DNA of 64,000 nucleotides from Candidatus Epulonipiscium fishelsonii (GTDB taxonomy: Bacteria > Bacillota > Clostridia > Lachnospirales > Cellulosilyticaceae): contig LJDB01000001.1 in assembly GCA_001983455.1 (NCBI GenBank), forward strand, positions 1 through 64,000, given 5' to 3'. The first letter of the stretch is position 1. Every line of letters starts with the position of its first letter. Shown in pieces: positions 1-8,884 of this stretch. The notes beneath the pieces were generated by a model, which saw only the letters and a program-made list of their open reading frames with translations, did no database searches and was not told where the DNA came from. The translations under genes and the position numbers were made by a program.

Positions 1-28
1 TAGTTGCGTATATCTTGTTTTAAAACAT

Positions 29-90
29 ATAAGCTAGGCATATAAATTTAAGTAAGTTGCTTGCACTCTAGAAGATTGTAACTAGCTTAT
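29..90. promoter_or_regulatory. inverted repeat in the leader of the PTS gene
   Basis: ATAAGCTAG (29-37) is repeated as CTAGCTTAT (82-90), a perfect 9-bp inverted repeat upstream of the GGGGGAG ribosome binding site (104-110). It could fold in the mRNA leader, as antiterminator or attenuator leaders of PTS genes do, or could be a protein site. I see no T-tract and no clear promoter in bases 1-114, so the operon may begin outside the window. Confidence 0.35.
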
Positions 91-114
91 AAAATCAACA
101 AATGGGGGAGTACT

Positions 115-1827
115 ATGAAAGAAATGCTAAATGAACATTTAATTAGTCTGTCTTTAAAAAGCACCAACAAGATAGATTGTATTAAAGAGCTTGCCTTGTT
201 GTTAAAACAAGAAAATGCTATTGATAACATTGAGGAATATGTTGCCGATGTATTAAAGAGGGAAGAACAAGTTAGTACGGAGCTCGAAGATGGGCTTGCA
301 ATGCCACATGCCAAATCTTCAAGTGTATTAAAACCTGCAGTAGCTATTGGTATATCAAAAGAGGGTATTGTATTTGGAGAAAACAAAAGCTATCTTATAT
401 TTTTAATTGCCATGCCTGCAAATGCTGTTAATGAACATGTAAATGTATTAGCAGATATAACTGGAAAATTGATTGAAGATGGTGTAATACCTAATTTAAT
501 TAATGCTAATAGTACATCTGAAATTATCGATTTATTAACACAAGAAAGTGTAAGTTTAAACAATGTAGGTAATAAAGGGTTTTTAATAGGTGTAACTGGA
601 TGTCCAGTTGGTGTTGCACATACTTATTTGGCAGCTAAATCACTAGTTAAAGAAGCCATCAATATGGGGTATGAAATTAAAGTTGAAACAAACGGCTCCA
701 TAGGTGTGGAAAATAGTCCAACCAAAGAAGAAATTGAAAAAGCTAAAGCAATTATCATTGCAAGTGATAAACAAGTTGAGCTTGATAGATTTGCAGGCAA
801 AAAAGTTGTATTTGCAGGTGTTAAAGAAGGCATTGATAATCCAAAAGGTTTAATTGAAGCAGGATTAAGTGATGCTACACCAGTTTATCAATCAGACTCG
901 AAAAATGGTGTTTCTAGTAAAAATACTAAGACAAAAGGAAAATCTCAATTTTATACCGCCTTAATGAATGGTGTTTCATTTATGGTTCCTTTTGTAGTAA
1001 TTGGTGGGTTGTTAATTGCTATTTCACTAGCTATTGGTGGTAAACCTACTCCTGCTGGTTTAGTAATCCCTGAAGGTAGTTTTTGGAACCAAATATTAAA
1101 TATAGGTTCAGTTGGATTTACGCTGATGATACCTATTTTAGCTGGATATATTGCGTATGCTATTGGAGATAGACCAGCTCTTGCACCAGGTATGATTGGT
1201 GGATGGATTGCAAATAATGGTTCATTTTATGGAGCTGAAGCTGGTACAGGGTTTATTGGGGCAATTATAGCCGGATTTTTGGTTGGATACTTTATTAAAT
1301 ATTTAAAGAAATTTAAAGTATCTGATGCAATACAACCCTTAATGCCAATTATGATTTTGCCTGTTAGTGGTACATTATTTATTGGATTAGTATTTATATT
1401 TTTAATTGGCCAAGGACAATATGAATTTATGGGTGCACAAGCAATGGCAATCCCTGTGGCTCCACTGGGAATGGCACTAGCTACATTCCTAAGCAAAAAG
1501 ATGGGTCTTTATGATGATGAAGAAGTAGCTAACGGTAAAGCAGCTCTAGCAATGGGATTAGTTGGTATCTCAGAAGGAGCTATTCCTTTTGCAGCAGCAG
1601 ACCCACTAGTTGTTATTCCAGCTAATATGATAGGTAGTGCTGTTGCATGTACACTAGGGTTTATGTTTGAAATCACTAATACTGTGGCCCATGGAGGACC
1701 TATTGTATTGTTACTAGGAGTAGTGAACCATCCTTTTATAGGTTTAGGGTGTATGCTTGCAGGAACAATAGTAACAGCTTTAATTACAATATTGCTAAAA
1801 AAACTCAAGTCACATAAAATTGCATAG
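115..1827 (+). CDS. PTS fructose-type transporter, fused IIA-IIB-IIC
   Basis: A 570-residue sugar phosphotransferase permease with all three fructose-family modules in one chain. EIIA spans about 1-150, with the phospho-acceptor His65 in GLAMPHAKS. EIIB spans about 154-255, with phospho-Cys163 in VTGCPVGVAHTY. The membrane EIIC spans about 275-565 and is rich in Gly/Ala/Ile helices. ATG115 has a good SD (GGGGGAG). The length is normal for FruA-type proteins with an A-B-C order. The fructose label is family-level only: the locus contains no 1-phosphofructokinase, and the gene sits directly before a glycyl radical enzyme. The substrate may therefore be another sugar or a polyol taken up and phosphorylated for that pathway. 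Confidence 0.93.
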   Translation: MKEMLNEHLISLSLKSTNKIDCIKELALLLKQENAIDNIEEYVADVLKREEQVSTELEDGLAMPHAKSSSVLKPAVAIGISKEGIVFGENKSYLIFLIAMPANAVNEHVNVLADITGKLIEDGVIPNLINANSTSEIIDLLTQESVSLNNVGNKGFLIGVTGCPVGVAHTYLAAKSLVKEAINMGYEIKVETNGSIGVENSPTKEEIEKAKAIIIASDKQVELDRFAGKKVVFAGVKEGIDNPKGLIEAGLSDATPVYQSDSKNGVSSKNTKTKGKSQFYTALMNGVSFMVPFVVIGGLLIAISLAIGGKPTPAGLVIPEGSFWNQILNIGSVGFTLMIPILAGYIAYAIGDRPALAPGMIGGWIANNGSFYGAEAGTGFIGAIIAGFLVGYFIKYLKKFKVSDAIQPLMPIMILPVSGTLFIGLVFIFLIGQGQYEFMGAQAMAIPVAPLGMALATFLSKKMGLYDDEEVANGKAALAMGLVGISEGAIPFAAADPLVVIPANMIGSAVACTLGFMFEITNTVAHGGPIVLLLGVVNHPFIGLGCMLAGTIVTALITILLKKLKSHKIA

Positions 1828-1875
1828 ATAATGAGAAAAAACTCAAAATTTTTTTCTTTTATCATAAAATATTAA

Positions 1876-1896
1876 GGGATGAACATTGTTCATCCC
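1876..1896 (+). promoter_or_regulatory. intercistronic hairpin
   Basis: GGGATGAAC / GTTCATCCC is a perfect 9-bp stem with a 3-base loop, between the PTS gene and the first glycyl radical enzyme. No T-tract follows, so it is probably an mRNA-processing or stability hairpin or a weak terminator. Similar hairpins recur between later genes of the locus. Confidence 0.55.
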
Positions 1897-1933
1897 TATA
1901 AATATATATCACAATTTAAACGGAGGGTGCAAC

Positions 1934-4216
1934 ATGTCAAATTTTAAATTAAACGGAGCACAAAATGTTGAGGTAAGCAAAAAATTACCTCCTGAAAAAA
2001 CAATTGAAGAACAACTTATAATAATGGAATATTTTTCTAAAACACATAAAGCTTCCTTACATTTGACCAAAGAAGAAAGAGAAATAAACTGTTTAGAAAC
2101 TCTCTATCCAGCACTATTTAGAAACATACAAGATAATGACTTAATAGCAGGAAGAATGGACTTTTTACCAATTGGATTTGGTTGTGTAACATCTTTGGGT
2201 GGTGTAGGTCATTTTTGTGTATTCCAAAAACTAGAGAAACTAAAAGAACAGTGTATAAACAACGAGCAAATTCAAAGGATTGACTATTTATATGACTATT
2301 GGAAAGAGCACGATACAAAAGCAAAATATTGCAAAGATATTTTAACTGAAACTACAATTGGACCTTTTATTGATTGTAACTATCCTCTTATGGCAACAGC
2401 AAGGCTTAGTGGTATGATGCTTGATTATCCTAAATTATTAGACAATGGTATTGATGGATTAAAAAATTTAATTCTAGAAAAAACAAAGAAAAATGGTAAC
2501 TCTAAATTTTATGAATGCTCTATTAAGTCTCTTAATTTATTACAAAATTGCATAATAAGTTTAGTTGCTCAAATAGATAAACAACTTATACAAAAGGATG
2601 AAAATCGATGCAAAGAATTATTAATGATGAAAGAAGATTTACTTGTTATTTTAAATGATAAACCTGAGACATTCCACCAGTCTTTGCAATTAATATGGGT
2701 ATATGCTCTATTGGCTGGAGTTATCAACTATGGACGATTAGATGATTACCTAGGAGTTTATTTGGTAAATGACTTGAAAACAGGTACTATTACCGAGGAG
2801 GATGCATACAACTACTTAAAATCGTTTTGGACTCTTATTGAAAATCGTAGGACAACTGTAAACGGAAGAATAATTGTAGGAGGGTATGGCAGAAAAAATC
2901 CCAATGAAGCAGACGTATTTGCAAGAATAGCAATAAAAGTTACTATGGATTGCAAATATGTTGAACCCCAGTTTACTTTGAGATTTAATAAAGATACTCC
3001 ACAAGACATTATAAACTTAGCGTATGAGAGTTTGGGAACTGGTGCTACTTATCCAACACTGTATAATGATGATGTAAATGTTCCTGCTCTAATGTATGGA
3101 ATGAGAGTTGACCAACAAGCAGCCGAACAATATGTACCTTTTGGATGTACGGAATTTGTTATACAAGGCCAAAGTGTTGGCACCCCAAATGTTCTTATTA
3201 ATTTACTTAAAATTTTAAATATTTATATGAACGAAGGTATCGATACTTTTGATGGATTATACAAAGCTGGTGATTGTAAAATCCCTCCATTAAATAGTTA
3301 TACTGATTTTGAAACATTTTACGAAGGATATAAAACATTCCTAGATTATTTTATTCAACTATCTATAAAATGTCAAACATATAGCTATGAAATTATGAAC
3401 CAAGAAGTTAGTTTCTTGTTTACAAGTATTTTGATGGATGATTGTCTTGATAGAAATAAAGCACTACTTGATGGTGGAGTACGTTATTTAGGTGGTACTA
3501 ATGAAACTTACGGCAATATAAATGCTTCGGATTCTTTATATGCAATAAAAAAACTAGTCTTTGAAGATAAAAAATATACTCTTGAACAAATTAATACAGC
3601 TGCAATTGCTAATTTTGAAGGATACGAACAAATCCGATATCATTTGTTAAAATGTGATAAGTACGGAAATGACTTTGAAGAAGTGGATGATTTGGCCAAA
3701 GACCTATATGAATTTGTGGCTAAAGGAGTAAGGCAAACTGGTATAAACAGCGGAATGCAATATTATTTAATTGTAATTAGTAACAACCAGGCTAATACTG
3801 AGTGGGGAAGAAAGACAGATGCATCCCCAGACGGTAGATTAAGAGGAATGTATTTAAATCCAGCTAACAATCCACAATCAGGGGCAGCTAAAAATGGCCC
3901 TACCGCTATGTTAAATTCACTCAGAAAATTTGATGCTAAATATCATGGTGGTAGTGTTCAAAATATTAAATTTACTCCAAATATGTTTAACAAAGAAAGA
4001 ATTAAGATAAAAGCATTGTTTGATACATATTTTGAAAATGGAGGATGCCATTTAATGGTTACGGTTGTTGACAAAGGTATATTAGAAGATGCTCAAAAAA
4101 ATCCACAAAACTATCCAGATCTAATTGTACGTGTTAGTGGCTTTTCTGCTATTTTTGTTAATTTAGATAAAGATGTGCAAGACGAAGTGATGAGTAGAGA
4201 ATTGTATGGAAATTAA
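1934..4216 (+). CDS. glycyl radical enzyme (PFL2/diol-dehydratase-like), copy 1
   Basis: A 760-residue glycyl radical enzyme. The active-site loop reads PFGCTEF with thiyl Cys405 and Glu407, the C-x-E pattern typical of GRE dehydratases and some related lyases. The C-terminal radical loop RVSGFSA carries Gly736, 24 residues from the end. GGAGGG at 1922-1927 sits 6 bases before ATG1934, so I chose this start over the upstream ATG at 1886, which lies inside the hairpin. The enzyme needs a radical-SAM activase; the only one in the window is the gene at 5446. The substrate cannot be read from sequence. The PTS gene upstream and the dehydrogenases, kinase and DeoC downstream favour a sugar or polyol substrate over pyruvate. 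PFL itself has adjacent Cys-Cys, which is absent here. Confidence 0.9.
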   Translation: MSNFKLNGAQNVEVSKKLPPEKTIEEQLIIMEYFSKTHKASLHLTKEEREINCLETLYPALFRNIQDNDLIAGRMDFLPIGFGCVTSLGGVGHFCVFQKLEKLKEQCINNEQIQRIDYLYDYWKEHDTKAKYCKDILTETTIGPFIDCNYPLMATARLSGMMLDYPKLLDNGIDGLKNLILEKTKKNGNSKFYECSIKSLNLLQNCIISLVAQIDKQLIQKDENRCKELLMMKEDLLVILNDKPETFHQSLQLIWVYALLAGVINYGRLDDYLGVYLVNDLKTGTITEEDAYNYLKSFWTLIENRRTTVNGRIIVGGYGRKNPNEADVFARIAIKVTMDCKYVEPQFTLRFNKDTPQDIINLAYESLGTGATYPTLYNDDVNVPALMYGMRVDQQAAEQYVPFGCTEFVIQGQSVGTPNVLINLLKILNIYMNEGIDTFDGLYKAGDCKIPPLNSYTDFETFYEGYKTFLDYFIQLSIKCQTYSYEIMNQEVSFLFTSILMDDCLDRNKALLDGGVRYLGGTNETYGNINASDSLYAIKKLVFEDKKYTLEQINTAAIANFEGYEQIRYHLLKCDKYGNDFEEVDDLAKDLYEFVAKGVRQTGINSGMQYYLIVISNNQANTEWGRKTDASPDGRLRGMYLNPANNPQSGAAKNGPTAMLNSLRKFDAKYHGGSVQNIKFTPNMFNKERIKIKALFDTYFENGGCHLMVTVVDKGILEDAQKNPQNYPDLIVRVSGFSAIFVNLDKDVQDEVMSRELYGN

Positions 4217-4231
4217 TATTTAATTACTCTA

Positions 4232-4262
4232 TGTGTTGGGCGAATAATATTTGCCCAACACA
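4232..4262. terminator. hairpin between convergent genes
   Basis: A 10-bp stem (TGTGTTGGGC / GCCCAACACA) with an 11-base AT loop lies between the end of the first GRE and the end of the convergent regulator. It lacks a T-tract on either side but its position suggests bidirectional termination. Confidence 0.6.
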
Positions 4263-4334
4263 AGTTGTACGTTCACAAGATTTACCAATTCAAACCGTTT
4301 AAATAACTTTTATCCTATTCACGTTAGACTTCAA

Positions 4335-5090
4335 TTAATTAGTTGGTTCAATTCTAATAGAAATTTGAAAACTACTTCGGTCTCCTCGATATCTTGCTTG
4401 AGAATATTCAATTATACTATTATCTTTCGCAAATCCTTTAGTTTTAAAATAATGAATTGCTTGGCCTTTATACACTTGTAATAGTCTTGCATCATATTTA
4501 TTTGCAATGCTTGCTTCAATTGTTCTTTCTACCTTACAAATTACGGTTTCAGAATTTTGTGATAAAAGTTTATACAAGGCTTCCTTCTCTAAATTGTAAT
4601 CTAAGATAAATTTACATTTCTCAAAAGGTAAATATGTTTCTATTAATACAACAGGTTCATTATTTACTAGGCGTTTTCTATGCAAAAAAATTATTTTGTC
4701 TCCTTTTGGAATTTGTAATATGCTTGATATTTCAGTTGAAGCGTTGATGCATTCAAGAGCAATTACTTCTGTACTTGGAGTTACTCCCAATCTTTGCATC
4801 TCATCTTGAAAGCTTTCAATTTTTTGAATAAAATTATGCATTAATTTATCTTCAGCCACAAAAGTACCTTTTCCTTTTGCCCTATTTAAATATCCTTCGT
4901 GAACAAGTTCTAAAATTGCCTGTCTAACAGTACTTCTACTAATATCATACATTATGCTTAATTCAGCTTCAGTAGGAATCATATCTCCAGTTTTATAAAC
5001 TCCATTTCTAATGTCCGTAAGTAAAATTTGCTTTAATTGATAAAACATGGGGATTGGAATTGTTTTATCAATAAATTTTTTGCTTGGCAT
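4335..5090 (-). CDS. GntR-family (HutC/UTRA) transcriptional regulator
   Basis: A 251-residue regulator. An N-terminal winged helix-turn-helix (about 5-75) contains the GntR signature PTEAELSIMYDISRSTVRQA followed by GKGTFV. The C-terminal UTRA effector domain (about 95-245) is the type that binds sugar phosphates or small metabolites. The ATG at 5090 has an SD (GGAGG) nine bases upstream; an in-frame upstream ATG at 5162 would add 24 basic residues without an SD. The gene is divergent from the activase-GRE2 unit, and a perfect 16-bp palindrome lies at that unit's predicted transcription start. It is therefore the likely local repressor, probably relieved by a pathway intermediate. This last point is inference. 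Confidence 0.88.
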   Translation of the reverse strand: MPSKKFIDKTIPIPMFYQLKQILLTDIRNGVYKTGDMIPTEAELSIMYDISRSTVRQAILELVHEGYLNRAKGKGTFVAEDKLMHNFIQKIESFQDEMQRLGVTPSTEVIALECINASTEISSILQIPKGDKIIFLHRKRLVNNEPVVLIETYLPFEKCKFILDYNLEKEALYKLLSQNSETVICKVERTIEASIANKYDARLLQVYKGQAIHYFKTKGFAKDNSIIEYSQARYRGDRSSFQISIRIEPTN

Positions 5091-5376
5091 TTTAAATTTC
5101 CTCCCTTGCTTGAATTGTTGAGATAATAAACTAGTCTTTAATAACATTTTTTTTGCTATCAATTATAAAAAATATAGTCTTTTTTCTTACTGAAAATTAT
5201 TATATCATAAATTTGTATGTTACATTTGGTATTTATAGGTAAAGTATTATATAAAATATTTTTATAAATTGATTACATTTTATGGTTATGATATTAATAC
5301 TATTATGAATAATATGTAAAAGCAATTTAGCATGTTGTATAAAAGATATAAAAAATATAAAGTTCAATAACTTTAA

Positions 5377-5405
5377 TTGACAATGTTGATGACTTAATAT
5401 AAAAT
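5377..5405 (+). promoter_or_regulatory. sigma-A promoter of the activase-GRE2 unit
   Basis: TTGACA (5377-5382), a 17-base spacer and TAAAAT (5400-5405) form a near-consensus promoter about 40 bases before the activase start. The rest of the 355-base gap 5091-5445 is AT-rich; apart from this promoter and the operator I see nothing in it. Confidence 0.78.
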
Positions 5406-5420
5406 AATGTCATGACATTA
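5405..5420. promoter_or_regulatory. candidate GntR-type operator (16-bp palindrome)
   Basis: TAATGTCATGACATTA is a perfect 16-bp palindrome. It starts at the last base of the -10 box and covers the expected transcription start, which is ideal for repression. HutC/GntR dimers bind short palindromes of this size, and the divergent regulator is next door. Binding is inferred. Confidence 0.6.
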
Positions 5421-5445
5421 CAACAACTTGAGGGGAGAAGTTGAT

Positions 5446-6318
5446 ATGGGTCAAATAAAAGGAAATATTTTTAATATTCAAAGATTTAGTGTAAATGATG
5501 GGCCTGGAATTCGTACAACAGTTTTCACAAAAGGTTGTAATTTACGATGTAAATGGTGTCATAATCCAGAGTCATTTAAAAAACAACCACAAATATTATT
5601 TAATAAAGAAAAATGTACTTTATGCAATAGATGTAATAGTGTTTGCGAACAAAATATTCCGATTGATAGTAGGAATAAAAGTTCAGAATGTAAAATGTGT
5701 GGAAAATGTATAGACCAATGTTATTTTAGTGCATTAAGTATAGTTGGTGAAGAAAAAACACCCGAAGAAATTATAAAAATAGTTGAAAAAGATAAGTTGT
5801 TTTATGAAAACTCAAATGGTGGAATAACAATCTCTGGCGGAGAAGCAATGTTGCAGGTAGACTTCATAAAAGAAGTATTTCGTTTAGCTAAACAAAAAGA
5901 AATACATACTGCTTTAGATACAGCAGGAAACGTTTCTTTTGATAAGTTTGAACAAGTACTACCTTTTGTAGATCTTATACTTTTTGATATAAAATCTATG
6001 GATAATAAAACTCATATGAAATTTACAGGAGTTTCAAATGAACTTATTCTAGATAATTTAAAGAAATTATTATCTAGGGGAATTGAAATGCACATTAGGG
6101 TTCCACTAATTAAAGATATTAATGACAGTTTAGAAAATATTATAGATATGATGGCTCTGTTACAAGGGTATGAAAATGTTACAGAGATAAAACTATTGCC
6201 CTATCATAATATGGGCGAAAACAAGGCAAGCTCTGCAGGTATAATTCAAGAAGTGTTTGAAGCTCCAAGTGAAATACACATTAAGCAATTAGAAGATTTG
6301 ATAAGGACTACGAGATAG
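5446..6318 (+). CDS. glycyl radical enzyme activating enzyme (radical SAM)
   Basis: A 290-residue activase that uses S-adenosylmethionine and a [4Fe-4S] cluster to place a radical on the conserved glycine of a GRE. The radical-SAM triad is Cys31-x3-Cys35-x2-Cys38 (GCNLRCKWC). Eight more cysteines (57/60/63/67 and 82/85/88/92) form the two ferredoxin-like clusters of PFL2-type activases and are absent from PFL-activase itself. SGGEA is the SAM-binding GGE motif. ATG5446 has AGGGGAG at 5431-5437; a TTG at 5428 is upstream of that SD and is rejected. The gene ends about 40 bases before the second GRE, so they form one unit. It probably activates both GREs. Confidence 0.93.
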   Translation: MGQIKGNIFNIQRFSVNDGPGIRTTVFTKGCNLRCKWCHNPESFKKQPQILFNKEKCTLCNRCNSVCEQNIPIDSRNKSSECKMCGKCIDQCYFSALSIVGEEKTPEEIIKIVEKDKLFYENSNGGITISGGEAMLQVDFIKEVFRLAKQKEIHTALDTAGNVSFDKFEQVLPFVDLILFDIKSMDNKTHMKFTGVSNELILDNLKKLLSRGIEMHIRVPLIKDINDSLENIIDMMALLQGYENVTEIKLLPYHNMGENKASSAGIIQEVFEAPSEIHIKQLEDLIRTTR

Positions 6319-6359
6319 TCCATTTTCTAGTGGAAGATATTGATAAGGGAGGCAAAGTG

Positions 6360-8660
6360 TTGTTAAGTGAACTATTACAAAATAAAATAGCCAATCTGTT
6401 TAAAAGAGATAATAGAGAAACCTCTATGGAAAGGATTAAATATACTTTTGAAAGTGAAACCTTATTTGAGCATGAAAGTGATGCTGTAAGATACGGACAT
6501 ACTCTAGAGCATATTTTAAAAAATATCTCTGTCATTATTGATAATGACATGCAAATTATGGGTAGAGTTGCAATGCGTATTCCTGACGAAAAAGAAGTCG
6601 AAGAAATTCTTAAAGAATATCATCGCTGGTGGGATATGTCACTTGAAGAACGCCATAAGATAGTTTTATTTTATTATAACAACGCATGGTTAAAGTGTAG
6701 GCCATATTGGTTTACAAGCTTTGGTCATCTTGGTTTGGATTATGAAGATATGATAAGCCTTGGTTACAAAGGCATAAAACAAAAAGCCATTGATAGACTA
6801 CAAAAAAGTTGTAATGATAAGCAAAAAGAATTTTTGCAAGGTATTATGATTTGTATTGATGCTTTGACTATGTTTACCAAACGATATGCAGCTAGTGCAA
6901 TGGAAGCTGGAAAAAAAGATATTTCAGATGATTTATATGAAATTAGCGAAAATCCACCAAAGACTTTCCGTCAAGCAGTTCAGATGATATGGCTAAATAC
7001 TTTAGTATCACAAAAAATTGCTGGTTGTGGAGTTTTAAACTTTAGTCGTATGGATAAATATTTGCAACCACTATATGAAGCTGACATTAAAGCTGGTCGA
7101 ATTAATAGAGATGAGGCCCTAAATATAATAGCAGAGTTCTTCTATAGAAACAATGAATTTATGGAGCAAACAGACCATATGTCTGATGATACATCTGGAA
7201 CAACGGATACTTTAGAATTAGCGTTTGATGATCCGAACTACCTTACAGTTGGAGGATTAAATGCTGATGGAACTTCAGCAGTATGTGATTTATCATATAT
7301 GATGGTAGAAGTTGCAAACGATATGAAACTAAGAAATCCATTTATGATTGTACGCTATCATGATGGAATTAATGAAGATTTTTGGAAACTTTGTTGTAGT
7401 GCTATGAAAAGCAATGCGACAGTAGTTGTTTATAATGATGACACTATGATCCCTGCATTAAAATATTTTAATGTTGATTCTCCAGAAGTTTATGATTATG
7501 GTTTTTGGGGTTGTAATGACCCAAATATTCCTGGGCATGAAGGAAGTCTAAGACAGCTGTGGATGAACATGGCTAAACCTTTAGAGCTTGCTTTAAACCG
7601 TGGAGATTATCCAATGGAACCAAAAAAAGCAGGCGAAGAAAGAGCATGTCAGTTTTCGCTTGAGGACCGAATGATGGGACTTATGATGGGGCCATATTAC
7701 GGAATTAAAACAAAACCACTGGATGAAATTAAGACAATGCAAGAGTTTTTAGATGTCTATGAAGAACAATTCACTTATCTAATTGGAGAGTTCCGAAAAG
7801 GATTTGAAAGCGATTTAGAAATTGAAAGAAAATACACTTTTGGAAAGATGCGATTTGAAGATTGTTTCCTAAAAGGGACTATTGAAAATGCTGTAACTTG
7901 GACAGAAGGTGGAACTAAATATCACAAAATAGTAACACAAGGAAGTGGATTAGCTTCCGTTATCAACTCTTTATATGTTATCGAAGAAGTAGTATTTAAC
8001 AAAAAAGAATTAACGTTGTCTGAACTGGCTGAAATGTTAAGAAAAAATTATGTTGGCTATGAAGATTGGCAGTTGAAATTTAAAAATAAATATGCTAAAT
8101 TTGGTAACGATATTGAAGAAGTTGATAAGTACGCAAAAATCTTAACAGATATATTTATAAGGGCAGTAGATAAGTTTAATGGGCCAGAATATTTGTATCA
8201 AATGTGGGCAACATATTCAACAGATAGAGCATTTACTTTAATGGGAGAACAAGTTGGAGCAACCCCTGATGGAAGGTTCCAAAAAGACCCACTAAGTGAA
8301 AATCAATCTCCAGCAGATGGAAGCGATTTAGCAGGAGTTACAGCAATGTTAAACTCTTTAAGTCATGTACCATTTGAATATATCACTGGAGGGCCTCTAA
8401 ATTTAAGACTACACCCATCTGCAATTGCTGGTGAAGCTGGCGTTGATACACTAGCTGCATTGTTTAAAACTTATATGCAAAACGGTGGAATGCAACTACA
8501 AATCAATGTTATTGATGCTCAAACACTAAAAGCTGCTTTAAAAGATCCAGATAAATATAGAAGTTTATGCGTACGTGTAACTGGATATAGTGCTTACTTT
8601 GTTGAAATGGGCGAAAAAGCACAACAGGAATTTATTGAACGTACTGAACACACAATATAA
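6360..8660 (+). CDS. glycyl radical enzyme, copy 2, with an unusual C-x-D active site
   Basis: About 766 residues. The thiyl loop is WGCNDPN with Cys385, and the C-terminal radical loop is RVTGYSAYF with Gly742. The residue two after the cysteine is Asp387 instead of the Glu of diol and choline-type GREs, which could change substrate or proton transfer. GGGAGG at 6347-6352 places the start at TTG6360 or GTG6357; the next ATG (6426) would remove the family's N-terminal region. The gene follows the activase and precedes an alcohol dehydrogenase and an FGGY kinase. It and GRE1 share general architecture only and are clearly different subfamilies, so two substrates or two steps are likely. Confidence 0.88.
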   Translation: MLSELLQNKIANLFKRDNRETSMERIKYTFESETLFEHESDAVRYGHTLEHILKNISVIIDNDMQIMGRVAMRIPDEKEVEEILKEYHRWWDMSLEERHKIVLFYYNNAWLKCRPYWFTSFGHLGLDYEDMISLGYKGIKQKAIDRLQKSCNDKQKEFLQGIMICIDALTMFTKRYAASAMEAGKKDISDDLYEISENPPKTFRQAVQMIWLNTLVSQKIAGCGVLNFSRMDKYLQPLYEADIKAGRINRDEALNIIAEFFYRNNEFMEQTDHMSDDTSGTTDTLELAFDDPNYLTVGGLNADGTSAVCDLSYMMVEVANDMKLRNPFMIVRYHDGINEDFWKLCCSAMKSNATVVVYNDDTMIPALKYFNVDSPEVYDYGFWGCNDPNIPGHEGSLRQLWMNMAKPLELALNRGDYPMEPKKAGEERACQFSLEDRMMGLMMGPYYGIKTKPLDEIKTMQEFLDVYEEQFTYLIGEFRKGFESDLEIERKYTFGKMRFEDCFLKGTIENAVTWTEGGTKYHKIVTQGSGLASVINSLYVIEEVVFNKKELTLSELAEMLRKNYVGYEDWQLKFKNKYAKFGNDIEEVDKYAKILTDIFIRAVDKFNGPEYLYQMWATYSTDRAFTLMGEQVGATPDGRFQKDPLSENQSPADGSDLAGVTAMLNSLSHVPFEYITGGPLNLRLHPSAIAGEAGVDTLAALFKTYMQNGGMQLQINVIDAQTLKAALKDPDKYRSLCVRVTGYSAYFVEMGEKAQQEFIERTEHTI

Positions 8661-8661
8661 C

Positions 8662-8807
8662 TTTGTATGGTAACTACGTATGCTCCTATATTATGGTAAC
8701 TACGTATGCTCCTATATACTGGTACTCTAATTATGTATTCACCTCAGAATATCTTATTAGCCATAAGTTTATTAGTGATCAGGTGGAGTTGGATGTTACC
8801 ATACAAA
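8662..8807. repeat. 26-bp tandem repeats enclosed by a 13-bp inverted repeat
   Basis: A 25-base sequence at 8666-8690 is repeated exactly at 8692-8716 (period 26), with a degraded third copy from about 8719. The block is bounded by TTTGTATGGTAAC (8662-8674) and its exact reverse complement GTTACCATACAAA (8795-8807). It lies between the second GRE and the dehydrogenase. Its role is unknown; it could be a regulatory array or a decayed mobile hairpin. Confidence 0.7.
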
Positions 8808-8811
8808 TTTA

Positions 8812-8849
8812 ATAGGAAATCACTATTCTAAAGAGTAGTTGTTTCCTAT
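8812..8849 (+). promoter_or_regulatory. long leader hairpin before the dehydrogenase
   Basis: ATAGGAAA (8812-8819) pairs with TTTCCTAT (8842-8849). The interior also pairs for about ten positions with a single mismatch, giving an approximately 18-bp stem. No T-tract follows. It lies 35 bases before the next start codon and may set mRNA stability or separate expression of the upstream and downstream genes. Confidence 0.6.
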
Positions 8850-8884
8850 CTTGAACTTTATTAGAAAAAGGGAGAATAAACTCA

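Noticed and set aside
1886-1933. Longer GRE1 with 16 extra N-terminal residues
   Set aside because: The ATG is inside a hairpin and has no SD; GGAGGG precedes ATG1934.
5428-5446. Longer activase starting at TTG5428
   Set aside because: The SD (5431-5437) lies downstream of this codon and fits ATG5446.
1934-8660. Pyruvate formate-lyase genes
   Set aside because: Neither enzyme has the Cys-Cys pair of PFL; the activase has the extra ferredoxin clusters of PFL2-type systems.
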